From Ruminococcaceae bacterium UBA5413 (GTDB lineage: Bacteria > Bacillota > Clostridia > Oscillospirales > Acutalibacteraceae), in contig DHNP01000037.1 in assembly GCA_002409585.1 (NCBI GenBank), forward strand, positions 1 to 28,409: 28,409 bases of DNA. The letters are read 5' to 3'. Below are positions 7,357-16,199 of this stretch, piece after piece; within the stretch, counting starts at the first letter, position 1; each line of letters opens with the position of its first letter. Made by a program: the position numbers and the translations under genes. The notes under the pieces are model-generated. The model saw only the letters and a list, made by a program, of their open reading frames with translations. It made no database searches and was not told where the DNA came from.

Positions 7357-9048
7357 ATGATGAACTTAAAGCTCGGCGAGATACTCGTTAACGCCGGCGT
7401 ACTCAGCGAGGAAGATTTAAAAACAGCCCTCAAAAAACAGAAAGGCTCCAATAAGCGCCTTGGCGAAATTTTAATAGAGAACAACCTGCTTACCGAAATG
7501 CAGATGATAAGCTCCCTTTCAAAGCAGTTTGACATACCTTATATAGACCTGTCAAACATAAAAATAAACACCGGCCTTTCTTCCCTTATACCTGAGCGCT
7601 TCGCGCGTGAAAACGCCGTCGTGCCGCTTAAGCTCGACGGCACCCTGCTGACGGTAGCCATCGCCGACCCGCTTGACTACAACGCGCTTAACGACCTCGG
7701 CGCTTATACTAAGTACAAGATTTTTCCCATGATAGCCGAACGTAAAAAAATAGAGATAAAAATACAGGAGCTTTACTCAAAGCAAAAGGCTTACAACGCC
7801 GCCAAGGACCTCTACGAAACGCAGCAGCAGCTCGGCGAAGAAACGTCAGGCCAAAACGATGAGATAAGCGAGGCCTCGTCACAGCCTGTCATCCGCTTTG
7901 TAAACACTATGATTGAACAGGCCGTGCTTGCAAAAGCAAGCGACATACACATTGAGCCGCAGGAAAAGCGCCTGCTTATACGCTTCCGCGTGGACGGCCA
8001 CTTAAGCAAATACATGGAAACCAAGGCAAGCCTTGCCTCGGCCGTTTCATCACGTATAAAATTTATAGGCGGCATGAACATTGCCGAAAAACGCATACCG
8101 CAGGACGGCCGTATAAACTACAGCATAAACGGAAAAGAAATAGACCTGAGGATATCCGTGCTGCCATGTATATTCGGCGAAAAGGTAGTCATACGCATTA
8201 CGACGCCGCTCGGCCTTGAAATAAACAAGCACAGCATAGGCTTTCTGCCTGAAAACCTCGAAAAGTTCGACAGGCTCATACGTGAAACGCACGGTATAAT
8301 CCTGCTGACAGGCCCTACGGGAAGCGGCAAGTCCACTACGCTTTACACAGCGCTTAAGGACGTGCAGCGCGATGACATAAATATCATAACGGTTGAAAAC
8401 CCCGTCGAAATGATTATCCCAAACATAACTCAGGTTGAGGTAAACGAAAAAGCCGGCCTTACGTTCGCTTCGGTTTTACGCTCCATACTCCGGCAGGACC
8501 CCGACGTTATAATGGTCGGTGAAATACGCGACCGCGAAACGGCAGAAATCGCGACTACCGCGGCCATAACCGGCCACCTCGTGCTTTCAACGCTCCATAC
8601 TTACGACGCCGCAAGCTCCGTCATACGCCTTATAGACATGGGCGTTCAGCCGTTTATGGTTTCGTCCGCCCTTTCAGGCGTAATCGCCCAGCGCCTCGTG
8701 CGAAAGCTCTGCACGCACTGCCGCGAAGAATACTACGCGGATGAAAGCGAGCTTAAGCTTCTGCATATGGAACCCGGCAGTAAAATAAGGCTTTACAAAA
8801 GCCATGACGGCGGATGCCCGTACTGCGGCGGAAAAGGGTACAGGGGGCGAACCGCCATCCATGAAGTAATGGTCGTAAGCGACAGGATAAGGCAGTGCAT
8901 AAACAGCAACGGCACTACCGAAGATATCTACGGCACCGCCCTCGACGAAGGTATGATAACACTTAACGAAAACCTGATACGTATTGTCCTCGACGGAACG
9001 ACGTCGGTTGAGGAAATGGTGCATATGTCATCGTCAAGTTTTAATTAA
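7357..9048 (+). CDS. pilB: PilB pilus extension ATPase
   Basis: 563 aa from this start. Residues 1-150 form the MshEN/GspE N-terminal domain (KLGEILVNAGVLSEEDL, then RLGEILIENNLLTE). The motor domain has SDIHIEPQ (195-202), Walker A GPTGSGKST (319-327), an Asp-box region reading VENPVE (346-351) where most relatives have EDPVE, Walker B DPDVIMVGEIRD (381-392), a His box GHLVLSTLHT, and a tetracysteine zinc site C452, C455, C487, C490. This is the full set for an extension ATPase. Start: GGGAGG at 7337-7342 lies 14 nt before this ATG and 17 before the next ATG; a GTG at 7342 overlaps the ribosome site and is unlikely. Gap to the prepilin peptidase gene is about 27 nt. Confidence 0.95.
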   Translation: MMNLKLGEILVNAGVLSEEDLKTALKKQKGSNKRLGEILIENNLLTEMQMISSLSKQFDIPYIDLSNIKINTGLSSLIPERFARENAVVPLKLDGTLLTVAIADPLDYNALNDLGAYTKYKIFPMIAERKKIEIKIQELYSKQKAYNAAKDLYETQQQLGEETSGQNDEISEASSQPVIRFVNTMIEQAVLAKASDIHIEPQEKRLLIRFRVDGHLSKYMETKASLASAVSSRIKFIGGMNIAEKRIPQDGRINYSINGKEIDLRISVLPCIFGEKVVIRITTPLGLEINKHSIGFLPENLEKFDRLIRETHGIILLTGPTGSGKSTTLYTALKDVQRDDINIITVENPVEMIIPNITQVEVNEKAGLTFASVLRSILRQDPDVIMVGEIRDRETAEIATTAAITGHLVLSTLHTYDAASSVIRLIDMGVQPFMVSSALSGVIAQRLVRKLCTHCREEYYADESELKLLHMEPGSKIRLYKSHDGGCPYCGGKGYRGRTAIHEVMVVSDRIRQCINSNGTTEDIYGTALDEGMITLNENLIRIVLDGTTSVEEMVHMSSSSFN

Positions 9049-9068
9049 CAGACTGGAGCGGCTTTCAG

Positions 9069-10115
9069 ATGTTGGATTTAATTAATTTAATAAAAAACGG
9101 CGTGGAAGCGCACGCTTCGGATATACATTTGTCGTCGCATAACCGCCCGGCGTACAGGATAAACGGAAAGATAACTTTTCTCGGCACTTCCCCTCTTACG
9201 CCTGACGATGTGCTTTACGCCATAAAAAAGTGCCTTAGCGACGAAAAGTACGACGGGTTCATAAAAACCGGCGATATGGACTCAGCCGTAGATATCCCCG
9301 GCTGCGGGCGTTTCCGCATAAACGCTTACAGGCAGTACAGTGGGCCTTCGCTTGCAATGCGCGTTATAAACGCTAAAACACCTGACCTCGACAGCCTCGG
9401 CTTTCCGGACTCCGTACGAAGGGTGCTAAACTTTACAGACGGCCTCGTGCTTGTGACTGGGCCTACAGGCAGCGGCAAATCCACTACGCTTGCCGCCATA
9501 ATAAACGAATTTAACAAAAGCGCGAGCTACCACGTTATAACCTGTGAAGACCCTATCGAATATATAATCCCGCCAGACAAGTGCATTATAGACCAAAGGG
9601 AAATGGGCTCCGACAGCGCCTCGTACGCGCGTGCTTTAAAGTCCGCTCTGCGCGAGGACCCCGACATCATCCTCGTAGGCGAAATGCGCGACCTTGAGTC
9701 TATATCCATAGCCATAACAGCCGCAGAAACAGGCCACCTTGTACTCTCGACCCTGCACACCATAGGCGCGGCAAAAACCATAGACAGGCTCATAGACGTT
9801 TTTCCCCCGCAGCAGCAGCAGCAGATACGCACGCAGCTTTCAATGGTGCTGAAAAGCGTCATATCACAGCGCCTGCTTCCGACGGCCGACGGCCGCGGGC
9901 GCGCCGCGGCCGTTGAAGTAATGTTTGTAAACAACGCTATAAGCAACCTTATACGAGAAGGGAAAACGGCTAACATAACGCAGATGATACAAAACGGCGG
10001 CAACCTCGGCATGGTCACCATAGAAAGGTACATTTCGTCCATGCTTGAAAACGGCATTATAACGAGGGACGTGGCCAGCAGGTTTTTCGAAAACAGCATC
10101 ACAATGGACTTTTAA
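9069..10115 (+). CDS. pilT: PilT pilus retraction ATPase
   Basis: 348 aa, typical PilT length. ASDIHLSSHNRPAYRINGKI at the N-terminal PAS-like domain, Walker A GPTGSGKST (131-139), Asp box CEDPIEY (159-165), Walker B DPDIILVGEMRD (197-208), His box TGHLVLSTLHT, and the PilT signature AISNLIRE (290-297) followed by the glutamine-containing helix. No zinc cysteines, which separates it from PilB. It acts as a cytosolic hexamer at the platform and drives pilus retraction, and so twitching or DNA-uptake type functions. ATG with GGAGCGG upstream; 20 nt after pilB. Confidence 0.96.
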   Translation: MLDLINLIKNGVEAHASDIHLSSHNRPAYRINGKITFLGTSPLTPDDVLYAIKKCLSDEKYDGFIKTGDMDSAVDIPGCGRFRINAYRQYSGPSLAMRVINAKTPDLDSLGFPDSVRRVLNFTDGLVLVTGPTGSGKSTTLAAIINEFNKSASYHVITCEDPIEYIIPPDKCIIDQREMGSDSASYARALKSALREDPDIILVGEMRDLESISIAITAAETGHLVLSTLHTIGAAKTIDRLIDVFPPQQQQQIRTQLSMVLKSVISQRLLPTADGRGRAAAVEVMFVNNAISNLIREGKTANITQMIQNGGNLGMVTIERYISSMLENGIITRDVASRFFENSITMDF

Positions 10116-10187
10116 CTTAAAAGCCGCAAAGGACCGGCTTCGCAGCTGAAGGCATAAACAAAGTATGTAAGGAGGGGCAGTGCTTCT

Positions 10188-11432
10188 ATGCGTTTTATCT
10201 ATACGGCTATAAATGCAAAGCAGAAGAAATCCCACGGCCTTATCACCGCTGACGACAAGCGCTCCGCAATGGAAAAACTGCTTTTACAGGGGCTGAACGC
10301 CCTTGAGCTTAAAGATGAAGAAGCAGCCTTAAGCATAGGCAGGGCGGACCTTTCATTTTTAAACAGGGATATAGGCTCAAGCGATATACATAAAGCCAAG
10401 ATAAAGCCTAAAAAACTGCTCGCGCTTTTAAACCAGATGTCCATAATGATGAAATCCGGCGTTACGCTTTCACTTGCGCTTGACGTACTTATACAAAGTG
10501 AAAAAGATAAAACAGTCAAAACAATCCTTGACGAAGTCCACTCCGACCTTTTTAACGGTTCCTCCCTTTCGCAGGCAATGGAAAAGTTCACTGCTTTTCC
10601 CAAGCTTGTCGTAAGCATGATAAAAGCAGGCGAGGAAAACGGCCGTCTGGACGCCGCCTTTGAAAAATGTTCCTCCATAGTGGCAAAAGAAATCTCTATA
10701 AAGGCCAAGATACACAGCGCCATGGTATACCCGGCCATAGTCCTCAGCCTTGTCGTAGGGCTTATAATCATTATGAACACGCTCGTCCTGCCTAATTTCA
10801 TAAGCATTTTCTCACAGTTCGGCGCCGAGCTTCCGGCCATAACCAAAATGGTGATGGCCATATCGGATTTTATCATCAACAAATGGTATATGATTTTAGG
10901 CGTCATACTCGCCGCTGTCATTTCTTACAAATGCGTAAAAAAATATTCTGCGCCTGCGGCGTATGCCATGGACAAGATGAAGCTTTCGTCGTCGCCTTTA
11001 GGCATGGCGCGCAAGCAGGTGCTGACTTCACGTTTATGTTACGTAACGTCGTCGCTTTTGGAAGCAGGCGTAAACATTATATCTTCACTCTCGATAGCCC
11101 GCGACGTCATATCCAACCTGTATATGAAGGACATAATCGACAAAATCATCAACGACATAAAAACAGGGTCACAGATACACACGGCCGTTTCAAGGCATCC
11201 GTTTTTCGACGCCATATTCATTTCCATGATACGTATAGGCGAAGAGTCCGGCATGCTTGAGGATTCGCTTAAAAAGATGGCTAAGCTTTATGAAGAAGAA
11301 AGCGACGAAACCGTCAAGCGCATCATAACAATGCTGGAGCCGATGCTTACCATAGTTATCGCCCTCATAGTAGGCACGGTCATGATATCTATAGTTATGC
11401 CTATGTTCGGTATGTACAGCATAATAAAATAA
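10188..11432 (+). CDS. pilC: PilC/GspF-family platform protein
   Basis: 414 aa. An N-terminal soluble segment (MRFIYTAINAKQKKSHG) as in PilC, then two GspF domains: the first about 75-195, with the membrane pair at about 180-210 and 230-250, the second about 275-395, with a final membrane helix near 385-412. It is the inner-membrane platform that PilB and PilT turn or push. GGAGGGG lies 10 nt before the ATG. Last gene of the assembly operon; followed at once by a terminator. Confidence 0.94.
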   Translation: MRFIYTAINAKQKKSHGLITADDKRSAMEKLLLQGLNALELKDEEAALSIGRADLSFLNRDIGSSDIHKAKIKPKKLLALLNQMSIMMKSGVTLSLALDVLIQSEKDKTVKTILDEVHSDLFNGSSLSQAMEKFTAFPKLVVSMIKAGEENGRLDAAFEKCSSIVAKEISIKAKIHSAMVYPAIVLSLVVGLIIIMNTLVLPNFISIFSQFGAELPAITKMVMAISDFIINKWYMILGVILAAVISYKCVKKYSAPAAYAMDKMKLSSSPLGMARKQVLTSRLCYVTSSLLEAGVNIISSLSIARDVISNLYMKDIIDKIINDIKTGSQIHTAVSRHPFFDAIFISMIRIGEESGMLEDSLKKMAKLYEEESDETVKRIITMLEPMLTIVIALIVGTVMISIVMPMFGMYSIIK

Positions 11433-11457
11433 ATCCTTTATACCCTTTTAAAAAATA

Positions 11458-11494
11458 CGGGAACGGGCTATAATAAAGTCCGTCCCCTTTTTTT
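11458..11494 (+). terminator. Terminator of the pilus assembly operon
   Basis: GGGAACGGGCT and AGTCCGTCCCC form a stem with one mismatch and one G-T pair, followed by seven T. It lies between the convergent pilC and the small leftward gene, whose stop codon falls at its 3' edge. Confidence 0.85.
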
Positions 11495-11672
11495 ACTTAA
11501 ACATATACTGTACGTTGTCCACTACCTGCCCGACAGATTTCATTGCCTTGCCCGCGCGCCTTTTAAAGCGGCGGTCCTTCTTCATTTTCTGCGAACTGAC
11601 TGCGCCGACAACGGCGCCCGCCACAAGGCCCGCCCCGACGCCTTTTATAAACCCCATAGTCTGCTTATACAT
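11493..11672 (-). CDS. Small glycine-zipper membrane protein, YtxH-like
   Basis: 59 aa from the ATG at 11672, which has a strong GAGGGGG 6 nt upstream; a longer frame reaching 11747 lacks such a site. One membrane segment with small-residue spacing, GFIKGVGAGLVAGAVVGAVSS (about 7-27, GxxxG type), followed by a highly basic tail (KMKKDRRFKRR). This resembles the small YtxH-like or glycine-zipper proteins of Firmicutes. Function not known. It ends tail to tail against pilC and is likely its own transcript. Confidence 0.72.
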   Translation of the reverse strand: MYKQTMGFIKGVGAGLVAGAVVGAVSSQKMKKDRRFKRRAGKAMKSVGQVVDNVQYMFK

Positions 11673-11831
11673 AAAGTACCCCCTCAAAACGCGGTTTAAA
11701 TGATTTATTATCTTAATCATTTTTATTATGCCTCTTTTACTCTTCAATATTGCAGTAAATTGATGGTGAAAAGCATCCCCGGGGCGGTTTTGCCGCCCGA
11801 TTACTTTAAGGACTTTTAAGGAGAATCATAT

Positions 11832-12332
11832 ATGCCGTCCATAAACATAGTAATGGTCGAACCCGAAATCCCCCAGAACACCGGTAACATAGCGCGCACA
11901 TGCGCGCTTACGGGCGCCCGCCTGCACCTTGTCGGCCCGCTCGGCTTTGCTCTTGACGACAAAAAGATGAAGCGCGCCGGGCTGGATTACTGGCATCTTT
12001 TAAACGTTACCTACTATGAAAGTATCTCCGACTTCTTTAAAAGGAATACAGGTAATTTCTACTACTTTTCAACAAAAGGCAAACATATTTTTTCTGACAT
12101 TGCATATCCTGACGGATGCTACCTTGTTTTCGGCAAAGAAACGGCAGGCCTTCCGGAAGGCCTGCTGCACGAAAACCCTGAAACCTGCGTGCGCATACCC
12201 ATGCTCGACAACCCCGCGGCAAGGAGCCTCAACCTCTCAAATTCAGTAGCCATAGGCGTTTACGAAGTACTGAGGCAATGGAAGTATCCCGGGCTTTTGT
12301 GCGAAGGGCAGCTCCGAAAATTTAAATGGTAA
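11832..12332 (+). CDS. trmL: tRNA (cytidine(34)-2'-O)-methyltransferase TrmL
   Basis: 166 aa SPOUT-class methyltransferase, full length for the TrmL/YibK family. Visible motifs: EPEIPQNTGNIARTC (about 11-25), LVFGKETAGLP (about 123-133), and the knot end IPMLDNPAARSLNLSNSVAI (about 157 region of the fold), which binds S-adenosylmethionine. It methylates the 2'-O of the wobble base of tRNA-Leu isoacceptors. AAGGAG lies 7 nt before the ATG. The leader holds a GGGCGG/CCGCCC hairpin (11782-11798) with no T-run, of unknown role. Confidence 0.95.
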   Translation: MPSINIVMVEPEIPQNTGNIARTCALTGARLHLVGPLGFALDDKKMKRAGLDYWHLLNVTYYESISDFFKRNTGNFYYFSTKGKHIFSDIAYPDGCYLVFGKETAGLPEGLLHENPETCVRIPMLDNPAARSLNLSNSVAIGVYEVLRQWKYPGLLCEGQLRKFKW

Positions 12333-12369
12333 TTTTTGAATAAAATATGGCCCTTATTCGCGGTGAAGC

Positions 12370-12398
12370 TTGAAAAATAACTTTTTTAGTTGTATAAT
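12370..12398 (+). promoter_or_regulatory. Promoter of the pgk-tpiA-gpmI operon
   Basis: TTGAAA (12370-12375), 17-bp spacer, TATAAT (12393-12398). It gives a leader of about 55 nt before pgk. Confidence 0.78.
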
Positions 12399-12458
12399 TT
12401 ACTAAAAGATTGTTATAAAGTAAACAATGTAATTCCGAAGAAAAAAGGAGCGACTGTG

Positions 12459-13652
12459 ATGAATTATTTAAACAAAAAAACCGTGGAAGATATTGATGTG
12501 GAGGGCAAAAAGGTACTTGTCCGCTGCGACTTTAACGTTCCGTTCGACGGCAACGGAAACATAGCCGACCCCAAGCGCATAAACGAAGCGCTTAAAACCA
12601 TCAAATACCTTATAAACCATAACGCAAAAGTTATTTTGTGCTCCCATTTGGGCCGTCCAAAGGGCGAGTTCAACATGAAGTACTCGCTGGCTCCAGTAGG
12701 CAGCTACCTTTCCAAAGCACTTGGGCAGGAAGTAAAAATGGCTAAGGATGTTGTGGGCGACAGTGCAAAAAGCATAGCCGCTTCACTTAAAAACGGTGAA
12801 GTTGAGCTGCTTGAAAACGTAAGGTTTGAAAAAGGCGAAGAAAAGAACGACCCCGAGTTAGCTAAAAAGTTCGCCTCCCTTGCGGAGATATATGTAAACG
12901 ACGCTTTCGGGACGGCCCACCGCGCGCACGCTTCCACCGCGGGTGTTGCCGACTACCTCCCCGCCGTATGCGGGTACCTTATCCAAAAAGAAATCACAGT
13001 CATGGGCGGAGCGCTCAGCAGCCCTAAGCGCCCGTTTACCGCCATACTCGGCGGAGCGAAAGTTTCAGACAAAATAGGCGTTATCAATAACCTTATAGAT
13101 AAAGTAGACACCCTCGTCATAGGCGGAGGCATGGCCTACACCTTTATGAAAGCCCTCGGCCACAACATAGGTTCTTCCATATGCGAAGAAGACAAAGTCG
13201 GCCTTGCAGACGAACTCATGGCAAAAGCAAAGGCGAAAGGCGTCAAGTTCATTATCCCTGTTGACAACATCGTCGGCAAAGAGTACAAGGCCGACACCGA
13301 GTACAAAACCGTAAGCTCAGACAACATTCCAGAAGGCTGGATGGGCCTTGACATAGGCCCAAAGTCCATTAAGATTTTTTCAGACGCAATAAAAGGTTCC
13401 GGAACGGTCGTATGGAACGGCCCTGTAGGCGTAAGCGAGTGGGAACACTTTGCTGAGGGCACTAAGGCAGTCGCAAAAGCTGTCGCGGAAAGCGGAGCCA
13501 TCTCCATAATAGGCGGCGGCGACTCCGCAGCAGCCATTGAAAAGCTCGGCTTCGCCGATAAAATGACCCACATCTCCACAGGCGGCGGCGCTTCCCTCGA
13601 ATTTTTGGAGGGCAAGGTACTTCCGGGCATTGCGTGCTTAAACGACAAATAA
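12459..13652 (+). CDS. pgk: Phosphoglycerate kinase
   Basis: 397 aa, full length. Cytosolic glycolytic enzyme turning 1,3-bisphosphoglycerate and ADP into 3-phosphoglycerate and ATP. Visible: VRCDFNVPFD near the N-terminus (substrate-binding region), CSHLGRPKG, ENVRFEKGEEKNDPELAKK, NDAFGTAHRAHAS, ILGGAKVSDKI, and the nucleotide-binding WNGPVGVSEWE and IIGGGDSAAAIEK, ending in STGGGASLEFLEGK. Start: the ATG has AAGGAG 8 nt upstream; the frame stays open further upstream to 12390, but that overlaps the promoter -10. First gene of the glycolytic operon. Confidence 0.98.
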   Translation: MNYLNKKTVEDIDVEGKKVLVRCDFNVPFDGNGNIADPKRINEALKTIKYLINHNAKVILCSHLGRPKGEFNMKYSLAPVGSYLSKALGQEVKMAKDVVGDSAKSIAASLKNGEVELLENVRFEKGEEKNDPELAKKFASLAEIYVNDAFGTAHRAHASTAGVADYLPAVCGYLIQKEITVMGGALSSPKRPFTAILGGAKVSDKIGVINNLIDKVDTLVIGGGMAYTFMKALGHNIGSSICEEDKVGLADELMAKAKAKGVKFIIPVDNIVGKEYKADTEYKTVSSDNIPEGWMGLDIGPKSIKIFSDAIKGSGTVVWNGPVGVSEWEHFAEGTKAVAKAVAESGAISIIGGGDSAAAIEKLGFADKMTHISTGGGASLEFLEGKVLPGIACLNDK

Positions 13653-13674
13653 TATATAAACACACGTAAACGTT

Positions 13675-13703
13675 TGTTTTGCCGCCGCAGCGGCGGCAAA
13701 ACA
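13675..13703 (+). repeat. Perfect 14-bp palindromic hairpin between pgk and tpiA
   Basis: TGTTTTGCCGCCGC and its exact reverse complement flank one A, so the loop must open to 3-5 nt in RNA. It is A/T-flanked and GC-cored like a terminator but the following sequence is only moderately T-rich. It could be a partial terminator or a processing and stability element that sets tpiA expression against pgk. Confidence 0.6.
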
Positions 13704-13733
13704 TAAATTTATTTAATTGTATCGGAGGTAAAA

Positions 13734-14501
13734 ATGAACAAATCACTTAGAAAAGCAGTCATCGCCGGCAACTGGAAAATGAATAAGACGCCTGCCGAAG
13801 CTAAAGACCTCATTGACGGTATAAAGCCACTGGTAAAAGACGCGGGATGCGGCGTAGTAGTCTGCGTGCCTTACGTTGACCTTGCCGAAGCGCTCCAGTG
13901 CACAAAAGGCACAAACATCGGCGTAGGCGCTGAAAACTGCCACTGGGCGGCATCCGGCGCTTTTACAGGCGAAGTCTCCGCCCCTATGCTCAAGTCCATG
14001 GGCGTACAGTACGTCATAATAGGCCACAGTGAGCGCAGGACGTACTTCGGCGAAACCGACGAAACAGTTAACAAGCGCATCCGCGCCGCGCTCGACAACG
14101 GCCTTAACGTCATTTTATGCGTCGGCGAGTCGCTTACACAGCGCGAGCAGGGCGTTACCGCACAGCTCGTCGCCATGCAGACAAAGATAGCTCTCGGCGG
14201 AGTAACAAAAGAAGAACTTAAAAAAATAATTATCGCATACGAGCCTATTTGGGCTATTGGCACAGGTAAGACCGCAACTGCCGAGCAGGCAAACGAAGTG
14301 TGCTCCCTTATCCGCTCAACCGTAAAGGAACTTTACGGAAATGACGCCGGCGACGCTATGACCGTGCAGTACGGCGGTTCCATGAACCCCAAAAACGCGG
14401 CCGAGCTTCTCGCCCAGCCTGACGTAGACGGCGGGCTTATCGGCGGTGCTTCGCTTAAGCCGAACGATTTTGCCGAAATAGTAAAAGCTGCCGGCAAATA
14501 A
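13734..14501 (+). CDS. tpiA: Triosephosphate isomerase
   Basis: 255 aa, usual length. Catalytic Lys15 in AGNWKMNK, His98 in IIGHSERR, and Glu170 in AYEPIWAIGTGKTA, with loop 6 intact, and the phosphate-binding YGGSMNPKN and GLIGGASL. It interconverts dihydroxyacetone phosphate and glyceraldehyde-3-phosphate. GGAGG lies 6 nt before the ATG. Second gene of the operon, separated from pgk by the hairpin at 13675-13703. Confidence 0.98.
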   Translation: MNKSLRKAVIAGNWKMNKTPAEAKDLIDGIKPLVKDAGCGVVVCVPYVDLAEALQCTKGTNIGVGAENCHWAASGAFTGEVSAPMLKSMGVQYVIIGHSERRTYFGETDETVNKRIRAALDNGLNVILCVGESLTQREQGVTAQLVAMQTKIALGGVTKEELKKIIIAYEPIWAIGTGKTATAEQANEVCSLIRSTVKELYGNDAGDAMTVQYGGSMNPKNAAELLAQPDVDGGLIGGASLKPNDFAEIVKAAGK

Positions 14502-14559
14502 GGCACGGCAGACATCAGATTTATTACCGACGCCTTCGGGCGGCGGACTGGAGGTTGGA

Positions 14560-16071
14560 ATGAAAAAACCGCTGATTTTGATAATCATGGACGGTTTCGG
14601 AATAGGGCCGGACTATGGCAATGCTATAAAAGCCGCTAAGAAGCCTAACCTTGACCGTATATTTTCAGAAAACCCAATTACGCAGATAGGCGCTTCGGGC
14701 TTAAATGTCGGCCTGCCTGACGGACAGATGGGCAACTCTGAAGTAGGCCACACAAATATAGGCGCCGGGCGGATTGTTTACCAAAGCCTTACGCGTATAA
14801 CAAAAGCCATTGAAGACGGTGATTTCGCAAAAAATCCCGCGCTTGTTTCAGCAGTGGACAACGCCGCAAAAGACGGTAAGGCGCTCCACATAATGGGGCT
14901 TTTGTCTGACGGCGGCGTACATAGCCACAACACGCATATGTACGCGATCCTTAAGCTTGCAAAAGAACACGGATGTAAAAATGTTTTCATACACGCTTTT
15001 CTCGACGGGCGCGACGTGCCGCCTTCTTCCGGCAAAGGATATGTCGCCGAGTGTGCTGAAAAATGCAGGGAAACCGGCATAGGAAAAATCGCCACCGTCA
15101 TGGGGCGCTACTATGCCATGGACCGCGACAACCGCTGGGACCGTGTCGAAAAAGCATACGCCGCAATTGAATACGGTGAAGGCGTGCAGTGTGCCGACCC
15201 CGTAAAGGCCGTTGAGGACTCATACGCGCAAAATGTTACGGATGAGTTCGTATTGCCTGCAGTCTGTGAAAAGGGTGCAACGGTAAAGCCGGACGACTCC
15301 GTTATCTTTTTCAATTTCCGCCCTGACCGCGCGCGGGAAATCACACGCGCGTTTGCAGACCCGGATTTCAAAGGGTTTGAACGCAAAAACGGGTTTTTCC
15401 CACTTAATTTCGTCTGCATGACGCAGTATGATGCCACAATGCCTAACGTAAACGTTGCCTTCGGCCCTGAGAAGCTTGCCAACACCTTCGGCGAGTATGT
15501 TTCCAAAAACGGCCTCAAGCAGCTGCGCATAGCGGAAACTGAAAAATATGCCCACGTCACTTTCTTCTTTAACGGCGGCGTCGAGCAAGTCTTCGACGGT
15601 GAAGACAGGGCTCTCATACATTCGCCGAAAGTCGCTACTTATGATATGCAGCCTGAAATGAGCGCGTACCTCGTAACCGATGAATTACTCAAGCGCATAG
15701 CAAGCGACAAATACGACGTAATCATCTTAAACTTCGCAAACTGCGACATGGTAGGGCATACCGGAGTTTTCGATGCCGCAAAGTCTGCTGTTGAAGCAGT
15801 TGACAAGTGCGTCGGCCAAGTCGTCGATGCAGTCATTAAAAAAGGCGGTGCCGCGCTTATAACAGCCGACCACGGCAATGCCGAAAGGATGTACGCCGAA
15901 AACGGCTCTCCGTTTACAGCGCATACAACCAATCCCGTTCCGTTCTGTGTCGTCGGCTATCCGTGCAAGCTGCGCTCCGGCGGACGCCTTGCAGATATAG
16001 CGCCTACCATGCTTAAAATTCTCGGCTTGCCGCAGCCGGCCGAAATGACTGGTAAAAGCATTATAGAATAA
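14560..16071 (+). CDS. gpmI: 2,3-bisphosphoglycerate-independent phosphoglycerate mutase
   Basis: 503 aa, usual for the cofactor-independent enzyme. Metal-binding Asp11 in LIIMDGFG, the phosphoserine Ser60 in GQMGNSEVGH, substrate residues HIMGLLSDGGVHSH and FLDGRDVPP, and metal motifs NFANCDMVGHTG and TADHGNAE near the C-terminus. A Mn-dependent alkaline-phosphatase-fold enzyme that interconverts 3- and 2-phosphoglycerate. GGAGG precedes the ATG by about 7 nt. Last gene of the operon, followed by a terminator; enolase and gap are not next to it here. Confidence 0.98.
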   Translation: MKKPLILIIMDGFGIGPDYGNAIKAAKKPNLDRIFSENPITQIGASGLNVGLPDGQMGNSEVGHTNIGAGRIVYQSLTRITKAIEDGDFAKNPALVSAVDNAAKDGKALHIMGLLSDGGVHSHNTHMYAILKLAKEHGCKNVFIHAFLDGRDVPPSSGKGYVAECAEKCRETGIGKIATVMGRYYAMDRDNRWDRVEKAYAAIEYGEGVQCADPVKAVEDSYAQNVTDEFVLPAVCEKGATVKPDDSVIFFNFRPDRAREITRAFADPDFKGFERKNGFFPLNFVCMTQYDATMPNVNVAFGPEKLANTFGEYVSKNGLKQLRIAETEKYAHVTFFFNGGVEQVFDGEDRALIHSPKVATYDMQPEMSAYLVTDELLKRIASDKYDVIILNFANCDMVGHTGVFDAAKSAVEAVDKCVGQVVDAVIKKGGAALITADHGNAERMYAENGSPFTAHTTNPVPFCVVGYPCKLRSGGRLADIAPTMLKILGLPQPAEMTGKSIIE

Positions 16072-16092
16072 GGATTTTATAGAAGCGACATT

Positions 16093-16132
16093 AAGGCATA
16101 CAGCCGCATTATTGCGGTTATATGCCTTTTTT
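16093..16132 (+). terminator. Terminator of the glycolytic operon
   Basis: AAGGCATA and TATGCCTT form the outer stem and CCGCA/TGCGG the inner stem around TTAT, followed by six T. It lies between the convergent gpmI and coaC. Confidence 0.85.
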
Positions 16133-16199
16133 ATGCAATATTATAATCCTGTATTTGTCCTGCCTTGTCAAAGCCGGCGGGGGTATCTACCGCAAAACT

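Noticed and set aside
11673..11747. 25-residue N-terminal extension of the glycine-zipper protein
   Set aside because: No ribosome site for the upstream start, while GAGGGGG sits 6 nt before the ATG at 11672.
12390..12458. Longer N-terminus for Pgk
   Set aside because: The frame is open, but it begins at the promoter -10 and upstream of any transcript; the ATG at 12459 has AAGGAG at 8 nt and gives the normal length.
16140..16171. Leftward promoter TTGACA/TATAAT after coaC
   Set aside because: Both hexamers are perfect, but the spacer is 20 bp, too long for normal use, and it would read only into the gpmI terminator as antisense.
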